A DNA stretch of 64,000 bases from Muriicola sp. Z0-33 (GTDB taxonomy: Bacteria > Bacteroidota > Bacteroidia > Flavobacteriales > Flavobacteriaceae): the NCBI RefSeq assembly GCF_026126425.1, contig NZ_JAFMPW010000002.1, positions 248,001-312,000 of the forward strand, written 5' to 3'. The notes under the pieces are model-generated. The model worked only from the letters and a program-made list of their open reading frames with translations. It was not told where the DNA came from and ran no database searches. The position numbers and the translations under genes are program-made. Shown in pieces: positions 1 through 10,140 of this stretch (the first letter of the stretch is position 1; each line of letters opens with the position of its first letter).

Positions 1-1321
1 CCTTGCCAAAAAGACTCACCTGTTGCCCATAATTACTTTCGGCCATATCATCTAGTGGTTCCTCTATATCATTAAAAGGCACCAAGGGTATTACCGGTCC
101 AAATTGCTCTTCCTGATATACCCTCATTTCTTTGGTAACAGGGTAAAGCACGGCAGGCCAGATAAAATTGTCATAACGTTTTCCTCCTTTCTTATTAAGA
201 ATCCTGGCTCCTTTAGCCAGGGCATCATCAATAAGTTCCTGAATATAATCGGGTTTATCGGGTTCGGGCAATGGGGTGAGTTGCACTCCCTTATCCCAGG
301 GGTTCCCAAATTTCAACGCATCTACTTTGGCAGAAAACTTCTTGTTGAATGCTTCTGCAATATCCTCATGAACATAAACCACCTTCAAGGCCGTGCATCG
401 CTGTCCGTTATAGGAAGTTGTTCCCGATATGCATTCGTCAATAGTCAGCTCAAGATCAGCATCGGGTAAAATAATGGCTGGATTCTTGGCTTCCAGTCCC
501 AGAACTAATCTTAGACGGTTACTTTTTGGATGTTGATCTTGCAAGGCATTGGCAGATTTACTATTCCCAATCAATGCAAGAACATCAACCTGGCCGGTCT
601 GCATAATTGGAGCGGCAAGAGCCCTACCCCTTCCAAATAAAATATTTACTACCCCTTTGGGGAAACTACTCTGAAATGCCTCTAATAAGGGAGTTATGAG
701 TAAAACTCCAAATTTAGCCGGCTTAAAAATGGCGGTATTCCCCATAATAAGGGCCGGTATCAATAATGTAAAGGTTTCGTTTAACGGATAGTTATACGGC
801 CCCAGGCACAAGACAACACCAAGAGGACCACGCCTTATATGAGCATAGACTCCATCATTTTTTTCAAATTTGGCAGAATTTCTGTCAAGTTGCTTATAGT
901 CTTCAATAGTGTCATAAATATATTCTACTGTCCTATCAAATTCTTTCTCTGAGTCTGGCAAAGATTTACCTATTTCCCACATCAGTAACTTAACCACTTC
1001 GTCGCGCTTGGTTTCCATCTGCTTTACAAATTTCTCCATGCATTCTATTCTGTCGTTCACCTTCATTGTCGGCCAAACGCCCTGCCCCTGGTTGTATGCT
1101 CCATGGGCAGCCTCTAAAGCCAACAGGGCTTCCTTTTCTGCCATATCAGGAATACTACCCAATAAACTAGGTTTATATTCCTTTGTGGATGAAATTGTCG
1201 AATAAATCTCTGACGACTTTCCACTCCAGGACAAGAGTTCCCCATTTATCAAATAGTGTTTATGATGAATAGGTTCGTCTAGCTGGTGTTTTTCTGGTAT
1301 TAATTCAGCGGTAGCATTCAT
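1..1321 (-). CDS. gapN: NADP-dependent glyceraldehyde-3-phosphate dehydrogenase-like aldehyde dehydrogenase (3' end beyond window)
   Basis: An open minus-strand frame begins at the ATG at 1321 and runs without a stop past base 1, giving about 440 visible codons; the C-terminal end is outside the window. The protein is an ALDH-superfamily enzyme. The catalytic Cys lies in GQRC at about residue 309, and the Cys region ([10 protein letters not shown]) is typical of the GapN/ALDH11 group, which oxidises glyceraldehyde-3-phosphate to 3-phosphoglycerate with NADP. The usual ELGGK motif reads GLEAK, so the Glu (about residue 277) sits two positions later than in canonical ALDHs. From memory this variant belongs to this subgroup. 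The gene starts 62 bp after ilvC and may be read through from the ilv operon. The substrate is inferred from family only. Confidence 0.8.
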   Translation of the reverse strand, partial: MNATAELIPEKHQLDEPIHHKHYLINGELLSWSGKSSEIYSTISSTKEYKPSLLGSIPDMAEKEALLALEAAHGAYNQGQGVWPTMKVNDRIECMEKFVKQMETKRDEVVKLLMWEIGKSLPDSEKEFDRTVEYIYDTIEDYKQLDRNSAKFEKNDGVYAHIRRGPLGVVLCLGPYNYPLNETFTLLIPALIMGNTAIFKPAKFGVLLITPLLEAFQSSFPKGVVNILFGRGRALAAPIMQTGQVDVLALIGNSKSANALQDQHPKSNRLRLVLGLEAKNPAIILPDADLELTIDECISGTTSYNGQRCTALKVVYVHEDIAEAFNKKFSAKVDALKFGNPWDKGVQLTPLPEPDKPDYIQELIDDALAKGARILNKKGGKRYDNFIWPAVLYPVTKEMRVYQEEQFGPVIPLVPFNDIEEPLDDMAESNYGQQVSLFGK

Positions 1322-1383
1322 GTTCTAAATTGTCTTTTTGATCCTGTAACTGATATTCCTCTTCAACCCGGGTTAAATCCGGT

Positions 1384-2859
1384 TTATACAATTGGCTTCA
1401 TTGCTGTCATAGACGCCCTTAATCTGGCCCCTACAATTTCAACAGGATGTTCTCTCAGGGTTTGATTAATGGCAATCAGTTTAGCATTATCCACGCCATT
1501 GTCCTTACCTTCACCAAAGTGTGTTCCTATAACATCAACATCTATTTGCTCCATAAAATCAGCAAGTAATGGTTTACAGGCATGGTCAAATAAATAACAA
1601 CCGTATTCTGCGGTGTCCGAGATAACCCTGTTCATCTCAAAAAGTTTCTTCCTTGCAATGGTATTGGCAATTAGCGGAGTTTCGTGCAACGATTCGTAAT
1701 AGGCAGATTCACCAATTATACCCGATTCGGTCATGGATTCATAAGCCAATTCCACGCCTGCCCTTACAAATGCCACCATCAGTACACCATTGTCATAATA
1801 CTCCTGTTCCGCGATATTATCCTTACCTGCAGGGGTTTTCTCGAATGCTGTCTCACCGGTTGCCGCACGCCATTGTAATAAGTTTTTATCGTCGTTAGCC
1901 CAATCTTCCATCATGGTTTTTGAGAAATATCCACTCATGATATCATCCATATGTTTATGGAAAAGCGGGCGCATAATATCTTTCAGGTTTTCGGACAACT
2001 CAAAAGCCTTAATTTTAGCAGGATTAGACAGCCTATCCATCATATTAGTAATTCCTCCGTATTTGAGTCCCTCTGTCACTGTTTCCCATCCGTACTGAAT
2101 AAGTTTAGAAGCATAGCCGGGTTCTATCCCTTTAGCGATCATCTTGTCAAAACACAATATAGAGCCTGTTTGTAAGATCCCGCAAAGTATAGTTTGTTCC
2201 CCCATTAGGTCAGATTTAACTTCAGCAACAAAAGAAGATTCCAATACCCCTGCCCTATGTCCGCCAGTTCCTACAGCGTAGGCTTTAGCTTGTTCCATAC
2301 CTTTACCCTGAGGATCGTTATCCGGGTGCACGGCAATCAGTGTAGGCACGCCAAACCCTCTTTTGTATTCTTCCCTCACTTCAGACCCAGGGCATTTTGG
2401 AGCTACCATAATCACTGTAAGGTCTTTTCTGATCTGCATCCCTTCTTCAACAATATTAAATCCATGTGAATAAGATAATGTAGCATCTTTCTTCATTAAA
2501 GGCATCACCGCATTTATAACACTGGTATGCTGCTTATCCGGGGTAAGGTTAATTACCAGATCCGCACTGGGCACCAACTCTTCGTAGGTACCAACAGTAA
2601 ATCCGTTTTCGGTGGCATTCTTATAGGATTGCCGCTGTTCTTTAATAGCAGCTTCCCTAAGGGTATAAGAAATATCCAATCCGGAATCTCTCATATTTAG
2701 CCCCTGATTTAAACCCTGGGCACCACAACCCACTATAACTATTTTCTTGCCTTTTAATGCATTTACTCCATCTGAGAATTCGGTAGATTCCATGAACCTG
2801 CATTTTCCTAATTGTAATAATTGATCTCTTAATGAAAGCGTATTAAAGTAATTTGCCAT
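1384..2859 (-). CDS. ilvC: Ketol-acid reductoisomerase, long (class II) form
   Basis: Acetohydroxyacid isomeroreductase converts acetolactate or acetohydroxybutyrate to dihydroxy acids with NADPH and Mg2+, the second common step of Val/Ile/Leu synthesis in the cytosol. The 491-residue length equals the E. coli-type long form, with a duplicated knotted C-terminal domain, rather than the ~330-residue short form. The Rossmann motif GCGAQG is at residues 44-49. It is the last ilv gene of a co-directional run and begins 27 bp after ilvN ends. Confidence 0.97.
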   Translation of the reverse strand: MANYFNTLSLRDQLLQLGKCRFMESTEFSDGVNALKGKKIVIVGCGAQGLNQGLNMRDSGLDISYTLREAAIKEQRQSYKNATENGFTVGTYEELVPSADLVINLTPDKQHTSVINAVMPLMKKDATLSYSHGFNIVEEGMQIRKDLTVIMVAPKCPGSEVREEYKRGFGVPTLIAVHPDNDPQGKGMEQAKAYAVGTGGHRAGVLESSFVAEVKSDLMGEQTILCGILQTGSILCFDKMIAKGIEPGYASKLIQYGWETVTEGLKYGGITNMMDRLSNPAKIKAFELSENLKDIMRPLFHKHMDDIMSGYFSKTMMEDWANDDKNLLQWRAATGETAFEKTPAGKDNIAEQEYYDNGVLMVAFVRAGVELAYESMTESGIIGESAYYESLHETPLIANTIARKKLFEMNRVISDTAEYGCYLFDHACKPLLADFMEQIDVDVIGTHFGEGKDNGVDNAKLIAINQTLREHPVEIVGARLRASMTAMKPIV

Positions 2860-2886
2860 TTTGGTTTTCCTATTTAGTGTATGTTC

Positions 2887-3414
2887 TTATTTCGTTTGAA
2901 ATTCTTTTAATAAAGCGGTGATTTGCATTACAGACTTGGTCACGGCAATTCTTCCTGAGCGCACAAATTGCATTATTCCATATGGAGATAACTGATGGTA
3001 CATTTCATCAATCTCTCCTCGCCTGCCCGTCTTTGCCAAAACAAAATATTCCCGAGATACTGTCACTATCTGTGCATTGCTTTCTTTGATAATATTCTGT
3101 ATTTGCCGATCGTCAAAAAGTAAATTGGAAGCTATCTTAAAAAGAGCCGATTCCTGATAAATGGTCTCCTCATCTGTATGATAGAAGGCCTTTATGACTT
3201 CTATTTGCTTTTCTATTTGTTGTACAATTTTACGCGTCCAATCTTCTGTGGTAAAAATTACTACAGTAAATTTAGAAACACCATTAATTTCTGATTTTGA
3301 AACATTTAAACTCTCTATATTAATGTGTCTCTTTAAAAATATTCCGGATATCCTATTCAACAATCCTACGTTGTTTTCAGAATATACTGAGATTGTAAAC
3401 CACTTATTTTCCAT
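2887..3414 (-). CDS. ilvN: Acetolactate synthase small (regulatory) subunit
   Basis: Regulatory subunit of acetohydroxyacid synthase, which activates the catalytic subunit and confers valine feedback control. An N-terminal ACT domain (about residues 5-75) opens with the typical ISVYSENNVGLLNRI segment, and the C-terminal ALS_ss_C-like region contains the family signature around FVLAKTGRRGEIDE. The length (175 aa) is normal. It lies between an O-methyltransferase gene and ilvC, whereas in most genomes it directly follows ilvB. Confidence 0.95.
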   Translation of the reverse strand: MENKWFTISVYSENNVGLLNRISGIFLKRHINIESLNVSKSEINGVSKFTVVIFTTEDWTRKIVQQIEKQIEVIKAFYHTDEETIYQESALFKIASNLLFDDRQIQNIIKESNAQIVTVSREYFVLAKTGRRGEIDEMYHQLSPYGIMQFVRSGRIAVTKSVMQITALLKEFQTK

Positions 3415-3473
3415 AATCTCTTTTAATTTTCTCCCCCTTTGACAGGGAAGTAAAAATTCTTATTATAAACACG

Positions 3474-4052
3474 CTACTTTTTTGTAGCTACAATGAGTCC
3501 GGTAGACCAATTTAACTTCGTTATTGTAAAATCTTCTCTGTTTTCCATATAGCTGATCAATGCTTCAACTTTGTCCCCGTGCCCTTCGGGCCAGTTGGGT
3601 TGCTGACTCATATCATCAACAACATAGAATCCGCCTTTATTTACCATACTGAGTATCTCATCTATCTGGCTATACTTACCCGGCCAGGCGTCGGCAAAGA
3701 TCAGATCGAAGCTTTTATCAGCATTGTTCTGTATCCAGTGCTCTGCATCCCCACAAATAATTTTCACCCTCGGATCCTTTCCAAAGTACCCCATAGCAAT
3801 GGATGTCAGTTCAACATCGTTATCTATGGTGGTTAATTCTGCCGTATCGTCCAATCCTTCAACCATCCATGAAAGAGACAAACCAATTCCTGTTCCTAAC
3901 TCAAGGAATTGCCCCCCGGGTTTAGAAGTAATTAATGTTCTCAATAATGATCCTATATAAAGATCTGAAGGCATAGTAAAGCCCATTTCCTCAGATTTAT
4001 CAAGAATTTCCGAATGAATTTCCGGGGTATTCAAAATTGTAGAGTCGTTCAT
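3474..4052 (-). CDS. Class I SAM-dependent O-methyltransferase-like protein
   Basis: This 192-aa Rossmann methyltransferase carries the SAM motif I ELGTGIG at residues 51-57, an acidic motif around FDLIFADAWPGKY and a late VDDM segment. The pattern fits the small-molecule O-methyltransferase group (COG4122-like). The gene starts 8 bp after the ilvB stop and ends 59 bp before ilvN, so it sits inside the branched-chain operon and separates the two synthase subunits. The substrate cannot be read from the sequence, and a direct role in amino acid synthesis is not implied by the family. Confidence 0.8.
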   Translation of the reverse strand: MNDSTILNTPEIHSEILDKSEEMGFTMPSDLYIGSLLRTLITSKPGGQFLELGTGIGLSLSWMVEGLDDTAELTTIDNDVELTSIAMGYFGKDPRVKIICGDAEHWIQNNADKSFDLIFADAWPGKYSQIDEILSMVNKGGFYVVDDMSQQPNWPEGHGDKVEALISYMENREDFTITKLNWSTGLIVATKK

Positions 4053-4060
4053 TACAAGGG

Positions 4061-5794
4061 CTACTTTAATCTGATATCTGAAACCGAAGCTCCTGATGGG
4101 ATCATAGGGAATACATTGTCTTCTTTCTCTACTTTTACTTCCAGGAAGTACGGCTCACTGGAAGCCATCATCTCTTCTACTGTGGCCTTAAGGTCTTTGC
4201 GTTTTTCCACCCTTTTTGCCTTTATATGGTATCCTTCAGCGATCTTTACAAAATCCGGATTGGTCATTACCGTTGAAGCGTACCTCCTTTCAAAAAATAG
4301 TTCCTGCCATTGACGCACCATGCCAAGGTGGTCATTATTAAGTACCACAATCTTCACTGCTGTCTTATTCTGGTAAATCGTTGCCAATTCCTGAATATTC
4401 ATCTGGTAACCTCCATCACCAATGATGGCCACTACTTCCCTGTCTTCAGCCCCCATTTTAGCACCAATTGCCGCCGGTAGTGCAAAACCCATAGTGCCAA
4501 GGCCACCTGAAGTTATATTGCTCTTAGACTGATTAAACTTAGCATACCTGCAAGCTATCATCTGGTGCTGCCCCACATCGGTAACAATAACTGCTTTGTT
4601 TTTTGAAGCAAGATTTATTTCTTCTATAACCTCACCCATGGTAAGACCTTCTTTAGTTGGGTGGAGGTCGTTCTTTATAACTGCATCAAACTCCTCTTCG
4701 TATTTAGTTTTGAACTCATTATGCCACTCTTCGTGCTTATTCTCTTTGATAAGCGGCAATAGTAATTCCAGGGAATCCCTGGCATCACCTAAAATAGCAA
4801 CATCTGTGGTTACATTCTTGTCTATTTCGGCAGGATCTATTTCAAAATGGATCACCTTGGCCTGTTTTGCATAAGTGTCCAAACTTCCTGTTACCCTATC
4901 GTCAAAACGCATACCAATAGCAATGAGTACATCGCATTCGTTAGTAAGAATATTTGGGCCATAGTTACCGTGCATCCCTACCATCCCAACATTAAGGGGA
5001 TGATCTGTATGCATGGCAGACAATCCCAGAATTGTCCATGCAGCAGGGATTCCTGCTTTTTCCACTAGTGCCTTTAGCTGTTCTTCGGCATGTCCTAAAA
5101 TAACACCCTGCCCAAAAATGATATAGGGCTTTTTAGCATTATTTATAAGATCCGCAGCTTGCTCGATGGCTTTTGAATTGATCTTTGGCGAAGGATTATA
5201 ACTTCGAACCCCTGTACAAGGCTCATAGCTAAAGTCCAATTCGTCAAATTGAGCATTTTTGGTGATATCAATTAAAACCGGTCCCGGTCTTCCGGATTTA
5301 GCAATATAAAATGCTTTGGCCATAATTTCGGGAATCTCCGTGGCTTTGGTAATCTGATAATTCCATTTGGTCACAGGAGTAGAAATACCAATTATATCGG
5401 TCTCCTGGAAAGCATCCGAACCCAAAAGGTGTCTCGGAACCTGCCCGGTAATACAAACCATAGGCGTTGAATCTATTTGAGCATCTGCCAGACCAGTAAC
5501 CAGGTTTGTTGCACCCGGACCGGAAGTGGCCATGGCTACACCTACTTTTCCTGTAACTCTGGCATACCCCTGCGCAGCGTGCGTTGCTCCTTGTTCATGA
5601 CGGGTCAGGATATGAGTTAGTTTGTCCTGAAACTTATATAATTCATCATAAACAGGCATAATAGCACCTCCGGGATACCCGTAAATCAAATCCGCTTCTT
5701 CTGCCAGAAGACAATGAATCAGGGCCTCTGCCCCACTAATCCGGATTGTGGTTTGTTTGGTTGAACCTGTGTTTTTTTCTTTTAGTGTTTCCAT
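4061..5794 (-). CDS. ilvB: Acetolactate synthase large (catalytic) subunit
   Basis: ThDP-dependent enzyme that condenses pyruvate with pyruvate or 2-ketobutyrate, the committed step of Val/Leu/Ile synthesis. At 577 aa it has the three expected domains. The catalytic Glu67 lies in TRHEQGA, the FAD/central domain follows, and the ThDP-binding motif GDG...NN spans residues 459-487. It is 132 bp downstream of ilvD and 8 bp upstream of the methyltransferase gene. An A-rich N-terminal extension of about 15 residues precedes the conserved TIRISGAEAL segment. Confidence 0.97.
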   Translation of the reverse strand: METLKEKNTGSTKQTTIRISGAEALIHCLLAEEADLIYGYPGGAIMPVYDELYKFQDKLTHILTRHEQGATHAAQGYARVTGKVGVAMATSGPGATNLVTGLADAQIDSTPMVCITGQVPRHLLGSDAFQETDIIGISTPVTKWNYQITKATEIPEIMAKAFYIAKSGRPGPVLIDITKNAQFDELDFSYEPCTGVRSYNPSPKINSKAIEQAADLINNAKKPYIIFGQGVILGHAEEQLKALVEKAGIPAAWTILGLSAMHTDHPLNVGMVGMHGNYGPNILTNECDVLIAIGMRFDDRVTGSLDTYAKQAKVIHFEIDPAEIDKNVTTDVAILGDARDSLELLLPLIKENKHEEWHNEFKTKYEEEFDAVIKNDLHPTKEGLTMGEVIEEINLASKNKAVIVTDVGQHQMIACRYAKFNQSKSNITSGGLGTMGFALPAAIGAKMGAEDREVVAIIGDGGYQMNIQELATIYQNKTAVKIVVLNNDHLGMVRQWQELFFERRYASTVMTNPDFVKIAEGYHIKAKRVEKRKDLKATVEEMMASSEPYFLEVKVEKEDNVFPMIPSGASVSDIRLK

Positions 5795-5926
5795 CTTTAA
5801 AGCGCAAATACAGAGATAGATTCCATATGCTTTTTCGGCAATGTTAGAAGTTCTCCCTATTTATGATCAATTTCCTAATATCTTTATATTTCAATTAAAA
5901 TCTGCCTATTCCCGAAGAACTCAATC

Positions 5927-7654
5927 TTAAATTTCATCGGTTACACAGCCCTGGGAGGCAGATGAAACGGTTTTGGCATATTTATATAAGCTACCTTTTC
6001 TCACTTTTAAGGGCGGCTGAATCCAACTGGCTTTCCTTTCGGCTAACTCTTCGTCTGAAAGGGCCACAGAAATACTATTCTTTTCTGCGTCTATCGTAAT
6101 AATATCTCCATCCTTAACCAGCCCAATGGTTCCGCCTTCCTGTGCCTCCGGGGATATATGTCCAACTACAAAGCCATGGGTACCTCCTGAAAATCGGCCA
6201 TCAGTAATAAGAGCCACGTCTTTTCCCAGACCTGCTCCCATTATGGCCGCAGTGGGTTTTAGCATTTCGGGCATTCCGGGACCTCCCTTAGGGCCTTCAT
6301 ATCGTATCACCACCACATTCCCTTTTTTCACCAGTCCTTTACCAATACCTTCATTAGCCTTAAACTCATCCTCAAAAACCTTGGCCGGTCCGGTAAATAC
6401 CAAACCTTCTTTTCCTGTTATTTTGGCAACAGCGCCATCCTGGGCAAGATTCCCATATAATATTCTCAAATGCCCGGTTTCCTTTATAGGATCGTTCAAT
6501 GGTTTTACGACCTTTTGTCCTTCTGCCAAGTCAGGTAGTTCTGCAAGGTTCTCTGCAATGGTCTTACCGGTAACCGTCAGGCAGTCTCCATGGAGCATTC
6601 CATTATCGAGCATGAATTTCATAACGGCAGGAGTTCCTCCTACCCTGTGAACATCTTCCATTAAAAACTTACCACTTGGCTTTAAATCGGCCAAAAACGG
6701 GGTGGTATCACTTATTTTCTGAAAATCGTCTAAAGTAAATTCGATCTCCGCAGCTTTTGCAATTGCTAAAAAGTGCAAGACGGCATTTGTAGACCCTCCC
6801 ATTACAGTTATTAACCTTATGGCATTCTCGAACGACTTCCTGCTAAGGATATCACTGGGCTTTAAATCGTTTTTTAACAAATTACCCATTGCCAGCCCTG
6901 CTTTTAAGCAATCCTGATTTTTATCTTCCCCTATAGCCGGGTTAGAAGAATTATATGGTAAGGCCATACCCAGGGCTTCAATAGCGGAAGCCATTGTATT
7001 GGCAGTGTACATTCCACCACAGGCACCTGCACCAGGGCAGGCATTCTGAATAACATTTTTGTACTCGGTTTCACCCATAGTACCAGCCACTTTTTCGCCC
7101 CATGCTTCAAAGGCCGAAACGATATCTAATTTTTTATCTTTTAAACAACCGGAAGCAATTGTACCTCCATATACTAATATTGAGGGCCGGTTTAAACGTA
7201 TCATAGCCATTAAGGCTCCTGGCATATTTTTATCACATCCCACTACAGTTACCAGGCCGTCATAATTCATGGCCTGTACTACCGTCTCCATTGAATCTGC
7301 GATAATATCCCTTGATGGTAAAGAATAGCGCATTCCGTAGGTTCCCATAGATATGCCGTCACTTACACCTATAGTATTAAAAACCAGCCCTACCAGATTG
7401 GCATCTGCTGTGCCTTGTTTAACCTGTTGAGCCAAATCGTTGAGATGCATATTGCAGGGATTTCCTTCATAGCCTGTACTCCCGATTCCTATCAGGGGTT
7501 TTTTGAGGTCATCTTCTGTAAGTCCAATGGCATAGAGCATAGCCTGGGCTGCAGGCTGTGTCGGATCTTGGGTAACATTCTTACTATACTTATTCAATTC
7601 CATTAATAGTGCTGTTTGTTCTGGTGAAAGCCTACTATTTACTGACAAAGCCAA
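5927..7654 (-). CDS. ilvD: Dihydroxy-acid dehydratase
   Basis: Iron-sulfur dehydratase that forms 2-keto acids from dihydroxyisovalerate and dihydroxymethylvalerate, the third common step of branched-chain amino acid synthesis. It is full length (575 aa). The cluster-ligating cysteines are in GCDKNMPG and in the [16 protein letters not shown] segment, and the C-terminal GRFSGGTHG motif is intact. It is the first gene of the ilv run, so the promoter should lie in the 140 bp between it and pxpC. Confidence 0.97.
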   Translation of the reverse strand: MALSVNSRLSPEQTALLMELNKYSKNVTQDPTQPAAQAMLYAIGLTEDDLKKPLIGIGSTGYEGNPCNMHLNDLAQQVKQGTADANLVGLVFNTIGVSDGISMGTYGMRYSLPSRDIIADSMETVVQAMNYDGLVTVVGCDKNMPGALMAMIRLNRPSILVYGGTIASGCLKDKKLDIVSAFEAWGEKVAGTMGETEYKNVIQNACPGAGACGGMYTANTMASAIEALGMALPYNSSNPAIGEDKNQDCLKAGLAMGNLLKNDLKPSDILSRKSFENAIRLITVMGGSTNAVLHFLAIAKAAEIEFTLDDFQKISDTTPFLADLKPSGKFLMEDVHRVGGTPAVMKFMLDNGMLHGDCLTVTGKTIAENLAELPDLAEGQKVVKPLNDPIKETGHLRILYGNLAQDGAVAKITGKEGLVFTGPAKVFEDEFKANEGIGKGLVKKGNVVVIRYEGPKGGPGMPEMLKPTAAIMGAGLGKDVALITDGRFSGGTHGFVVGHISPEAQEGGTIGLVKDGDIITIDAEKNSISVALSDEELAERKASWIQPPLKVRKGSLYKYAKTVSSASQGCVTDEI

Positions 7655-7794
7655 AGATAATTGTTTCCAAAGGTCTATGGGATTGGGCTAAATTGCTGGT
7701 TCAAATTCAAGACGCGAAATATTATGATAAAACACTGTTATTCAATATGATAGGTTAATAATTTTACCATATTCAATAAATGCTTGTATTTCAT

Positions 7795-8634
7795 CTATGA
7801 CATTTCAAATGCTACCTGATCTCCATATTTCTTTTGAGATAAAATGGAGATGGCTTTTTTGGAAAGTTGAAGAATCCTCGGATAGCCCCCTGTGGTTTGC
7901 CCATCGCGCATTAAAATTATCAGTTTCCCGGCAGGTGTAAGCTGCACTGTGCCGGGCAAGGTGGCCGAAGTAAGCATATTAATACTGTGCCCGTCAATAG
8001 TTTCGTTAAGCTGATATGCCATTCTGTTATTTTCCTTGGCAACACTAAATTCTTTTGAAAATAAGATTTCCAGTTGTTTATCGCTCAATATTCCATATTC
8101 TGGTCCGTATTGCACCTCCAGACCACTTACTTTGTGAAATGGAGCTGCTTTAACTTCGGCAATTTTAGGGGTAAATGCCGGAACAGCATCATAGTTGAGC
8201 TCCATATAATCCCGGATACAGTTTAGTTTTGTGATGGGTTTATAAAAAGACCTGCTTCCCAATACCTCCTCTGTCTTAAAGCCGTTTTTAATGGCAAGAT
8301 AGCACCTGAATCCATTGATCAGTTTTCCAAAAGACAAAATATCTCCCTGCCTGATTTGATGAACTTCATAGGCCTTTATACCATTCCCATTGAGCTCAGC
8401 AGACAACTCTGCTCCCGTTATGGCAATATAGGTAGGTTCATTAAACTCGAGTGTAGGACCAGTCATGGTAATTTCAAGTACGGCATCCGAGCTCTCATTT
8501 TCGAGCAGGGAATTGGCTATAGCCGCAGAGTAGCTGTCCATTGCGCCGGAGACAGGAACCCCTTTATTCCTGAAATTGAACCTTCCAATATCCTGAACTG
8601 TTGAAAAGAATCCTGATGCGACAACTTTAAGCAT
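7795..8634 (-). CDS. pxpC: 5-oxoprolinase subunit C (biotin-dependent carboxyltransferase-like)
   Basis: Third subunit of the prokaryotic 5-oxoprolinase PxpABC, which hydrolyses 5-oxoproline to glutamate with ATP. It belongs to the KipA/AHS2 family. The 279-aa protein starts with the characteristic VVASGFFSTVQDIGR segment and contains VPVSGAMD and the late DGQTTGGYPRI motif. The start overlaps the end of pxpB by 8 bp, which suggests translational coupling. It is the last gene of a four-gene operon. Confidence 0.93.
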   Translation of the reverse strand: MLKVVASGFFSTVQDIGRFNFRNKGVPVSGAMDSYSAAIANSLLENESSDAVLEITMTGPTLEFNEPTYIAITGAELSAELNGNGIKAYEVHQIRQGDILSFGKLINGFRCYLAIKNGFKTEEVLGSRSFYKPITKLNCIRDYMELNYDAVPAFTPKIAEVKAAPFHKVSGLEVQYGPEYGILSDKQLEILFSKEFSVAKENNRMAYQLNETIDGHSINMLTSATLPGTVQLTPAGKLIILMRDGQTTGGYPRILQLSKKAISILSQKKYGDQVAFEMS

Positions 8635-9364
8635 TGATTTTGATTTTTTCGATATTGTAAATACCTACCTCTGCTTCTATCTTATGCAACTCGTACTGCC
8701 CCTTGTTGATTTGATAAAAAGCAATTCGGTCACCCACGTTCACAAAGCACGGGTCATCATTATTGATATTAAAAATAGGGACCGGACAATTCCCAATAAT
8801 ATTCCATCCTCCCGGGGAATCCTGTGGATATATGCCCGTTTGTTTCCCGGCCAGCCCTACAGCCCCCTTTTTGACATTCAACCTCGGCTCTGCCCTTCTT
8901 TCCGTTTCAAGACTTTTAGGCAAGCCTCCCAAATACATAAATCCCGGCAGGAAACCAATTCCATAAACCGTATATACATGCCTGGTATGGAGCCCGATTA
9001 TCTCTTCCGGAGAAGTTTTCAGCGCCTGGGCAACTACTGAAAGGTCAATTCCAAATTCACTGTCATAACATACGGGTAGATTCCACTGGTAACGGTCGAG
9101 TACTACGGGTGCTGCTTCAGAAGAATACCAGTCTTTTAATTCTCTCCTAAATTTGCTGAAATTAATCTCGCCATCACGGTGAATTAATGTCAAAGAATTA
9201 TAGGCAGCCACCATTTCCCATTCTATTTCGTTCAGATGATCTTGTTTTAAATGAAATTGGAACTGTAATATATCTTCCAAAATTTGTTCATCTACCTTAT
9301 TGGGCCATTCTATCAGGATGGCCTGTTTTCCAAAAGGTTTTATGTTGATATTATAAGATTTCAC
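8627..9364 (-). CDS. pxpB: 5-oxoprolinase subunit B (KipI/AHS1 family)
   Basis: 245-aa AHS1-family protein, the partner of PxpC. The hallmark motifs GIGFLPGFMYLGGLP and GKQTGIYPQDSPGGWNIIG are present. In Bacillus the homologue KipI is also known as an inhibitor of the sporulation kinase KinA, but with pxpA and pxpC alongside the oxoprolinase role is far more likely. The 5' end overlaps the pxpA stop by 4 bp (an ATGA-type overlap). Confidence 0.93.
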   Translation of the reverse strand: MKSYNINIKPFGKQAILIEWPNKVDEQILEDILQFQFHLKQDHLNEIEWEMVAAYNSLTLIHRDGEINFSKFRRELKDWYSSEAAPVVLDRYQWNLPVCYDSEFGIDLSVVAQALKTSPEEIIGLHTRHVYTVYGIGFLPGFMYLGGLPKSLETERRAEPRLNVKKGAVGLAGKQTGIYPQDSPGGWNIIGNCPVPIFNINNDDPCFVNVGDRIAFYQINKGQYELHKIEAEVGIYNIEKIKINA

Positions 9365-10104
9365 TTGGATATACCGATGTTGTATTTACCTAATTCGTTA
9401 GAAAGATACGCTATAATCTGCACGGCAGATGGTGTATCGCCGTGAATACATATTGTATCTGCCTTAATTTCTACAAACTTCCCTGTGATCGTTTTAACTT
9501 TTTGATCCTGAACAATAGATAGGACATGATGTAATACTACCTCCGGATCTACAATTAGCGCATTGCTTTCACTTCTTGAAACCAGGCTTAAATCATCGTT
9601 GTAATTCCGGTCTCCAAAGGCTTCATAGGCCACTCTATGCCCTCTGGACAGTGCAAGTTTTTCTAATTCCGAATTATAAGGGACATATAGTAGTGGCTCT
9701 TTATCATAAATATGTATTGCATCAAGAAAGATCTCTGCCAAAACAACATCTGAGGCAAGATCATTGTATAATGCCCCATGAGCTTTTATATGATGCAGAT
9801 TTACCCCTTCGTGCTCTAATATATCTGTTATTACTGCAAGTTGTTCGCGTATACTTTCTATTAAATGATCCCTGGACATTTGCACGGTTATCCTCCCGAA
9901 ATTAGCCCGATCGGGATAGGAAGGGTGCGCTCCTACTTTTAAATTATGCGATTTGGATAACAAAACCAGACGTTTAATTGTTGCGAGGTCTCCGGCATGG
10001 CCACCACAGGCAATATTGCATGAGGAGATAAGCGGAAAAAGTGCTTTTTCATTGCCTACCCCTTCCCCTACATCACAATTGATATCAATATACATCTTGC
10101 TCAA
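9361..10104 (-). CDS. pxpA: 5-oxoprolinase subunit A (LamB/YcsF family)
   Basis: 247-aa LamB/YcsF protein. It begins with the family signature DINCDVGEGVGNEKAL and continues with SCNIACGGHAGD, GAHPSYPDR and HIKAHGALYN. It is the ring-acting subunit of 5-oxoprolinase. The gene is 36 bp downstream of an NRAMP-like transporter and overlaps pxpB. The same linkage occurs in Bacillus (ycsF-ycsG-kipI-kipA). Confidence 0.95.
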   Translation of the reverse strand: MSKMYIDINCDVGEGVGNEKALFPLISSCNIACGGHAGDLATIKRLVLLSKSHNLKVGAHPSYPDRANFGRITVQMSRDHLIESIREQLAVITDILEHEGVNLHHIKAHGALYNDLASDVVLAEIFLDAIHIYDKEPLLYVPYNSELEKLALSRGHRVAYEAFGDRNYNDDLSLVSRSESNALIVDPEVVLHHVLSIVQDQKVKTITGKFVEIKADTICIHGDTPSAVQIIAYLSNELGKYNIGISK

Positions 10105-10140
10105 TCCTTTTCATTTAGTGTATTAGCCTTTCATCTTTCT

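Noticed and set aside
104-469. Plus-strand frame of 121 codons at the window start
   Set aside because: It is antisense to a convincing GapN-type dehydrogenase read on the minus strand, with ordinary shadow-frame composition.
6126-6650. Plus-strand frame of 174 codons inside ilvD
   Set aside because: Pro/Ser-rich product antisense to the highly conserved ilvD; a shadow of that gene.
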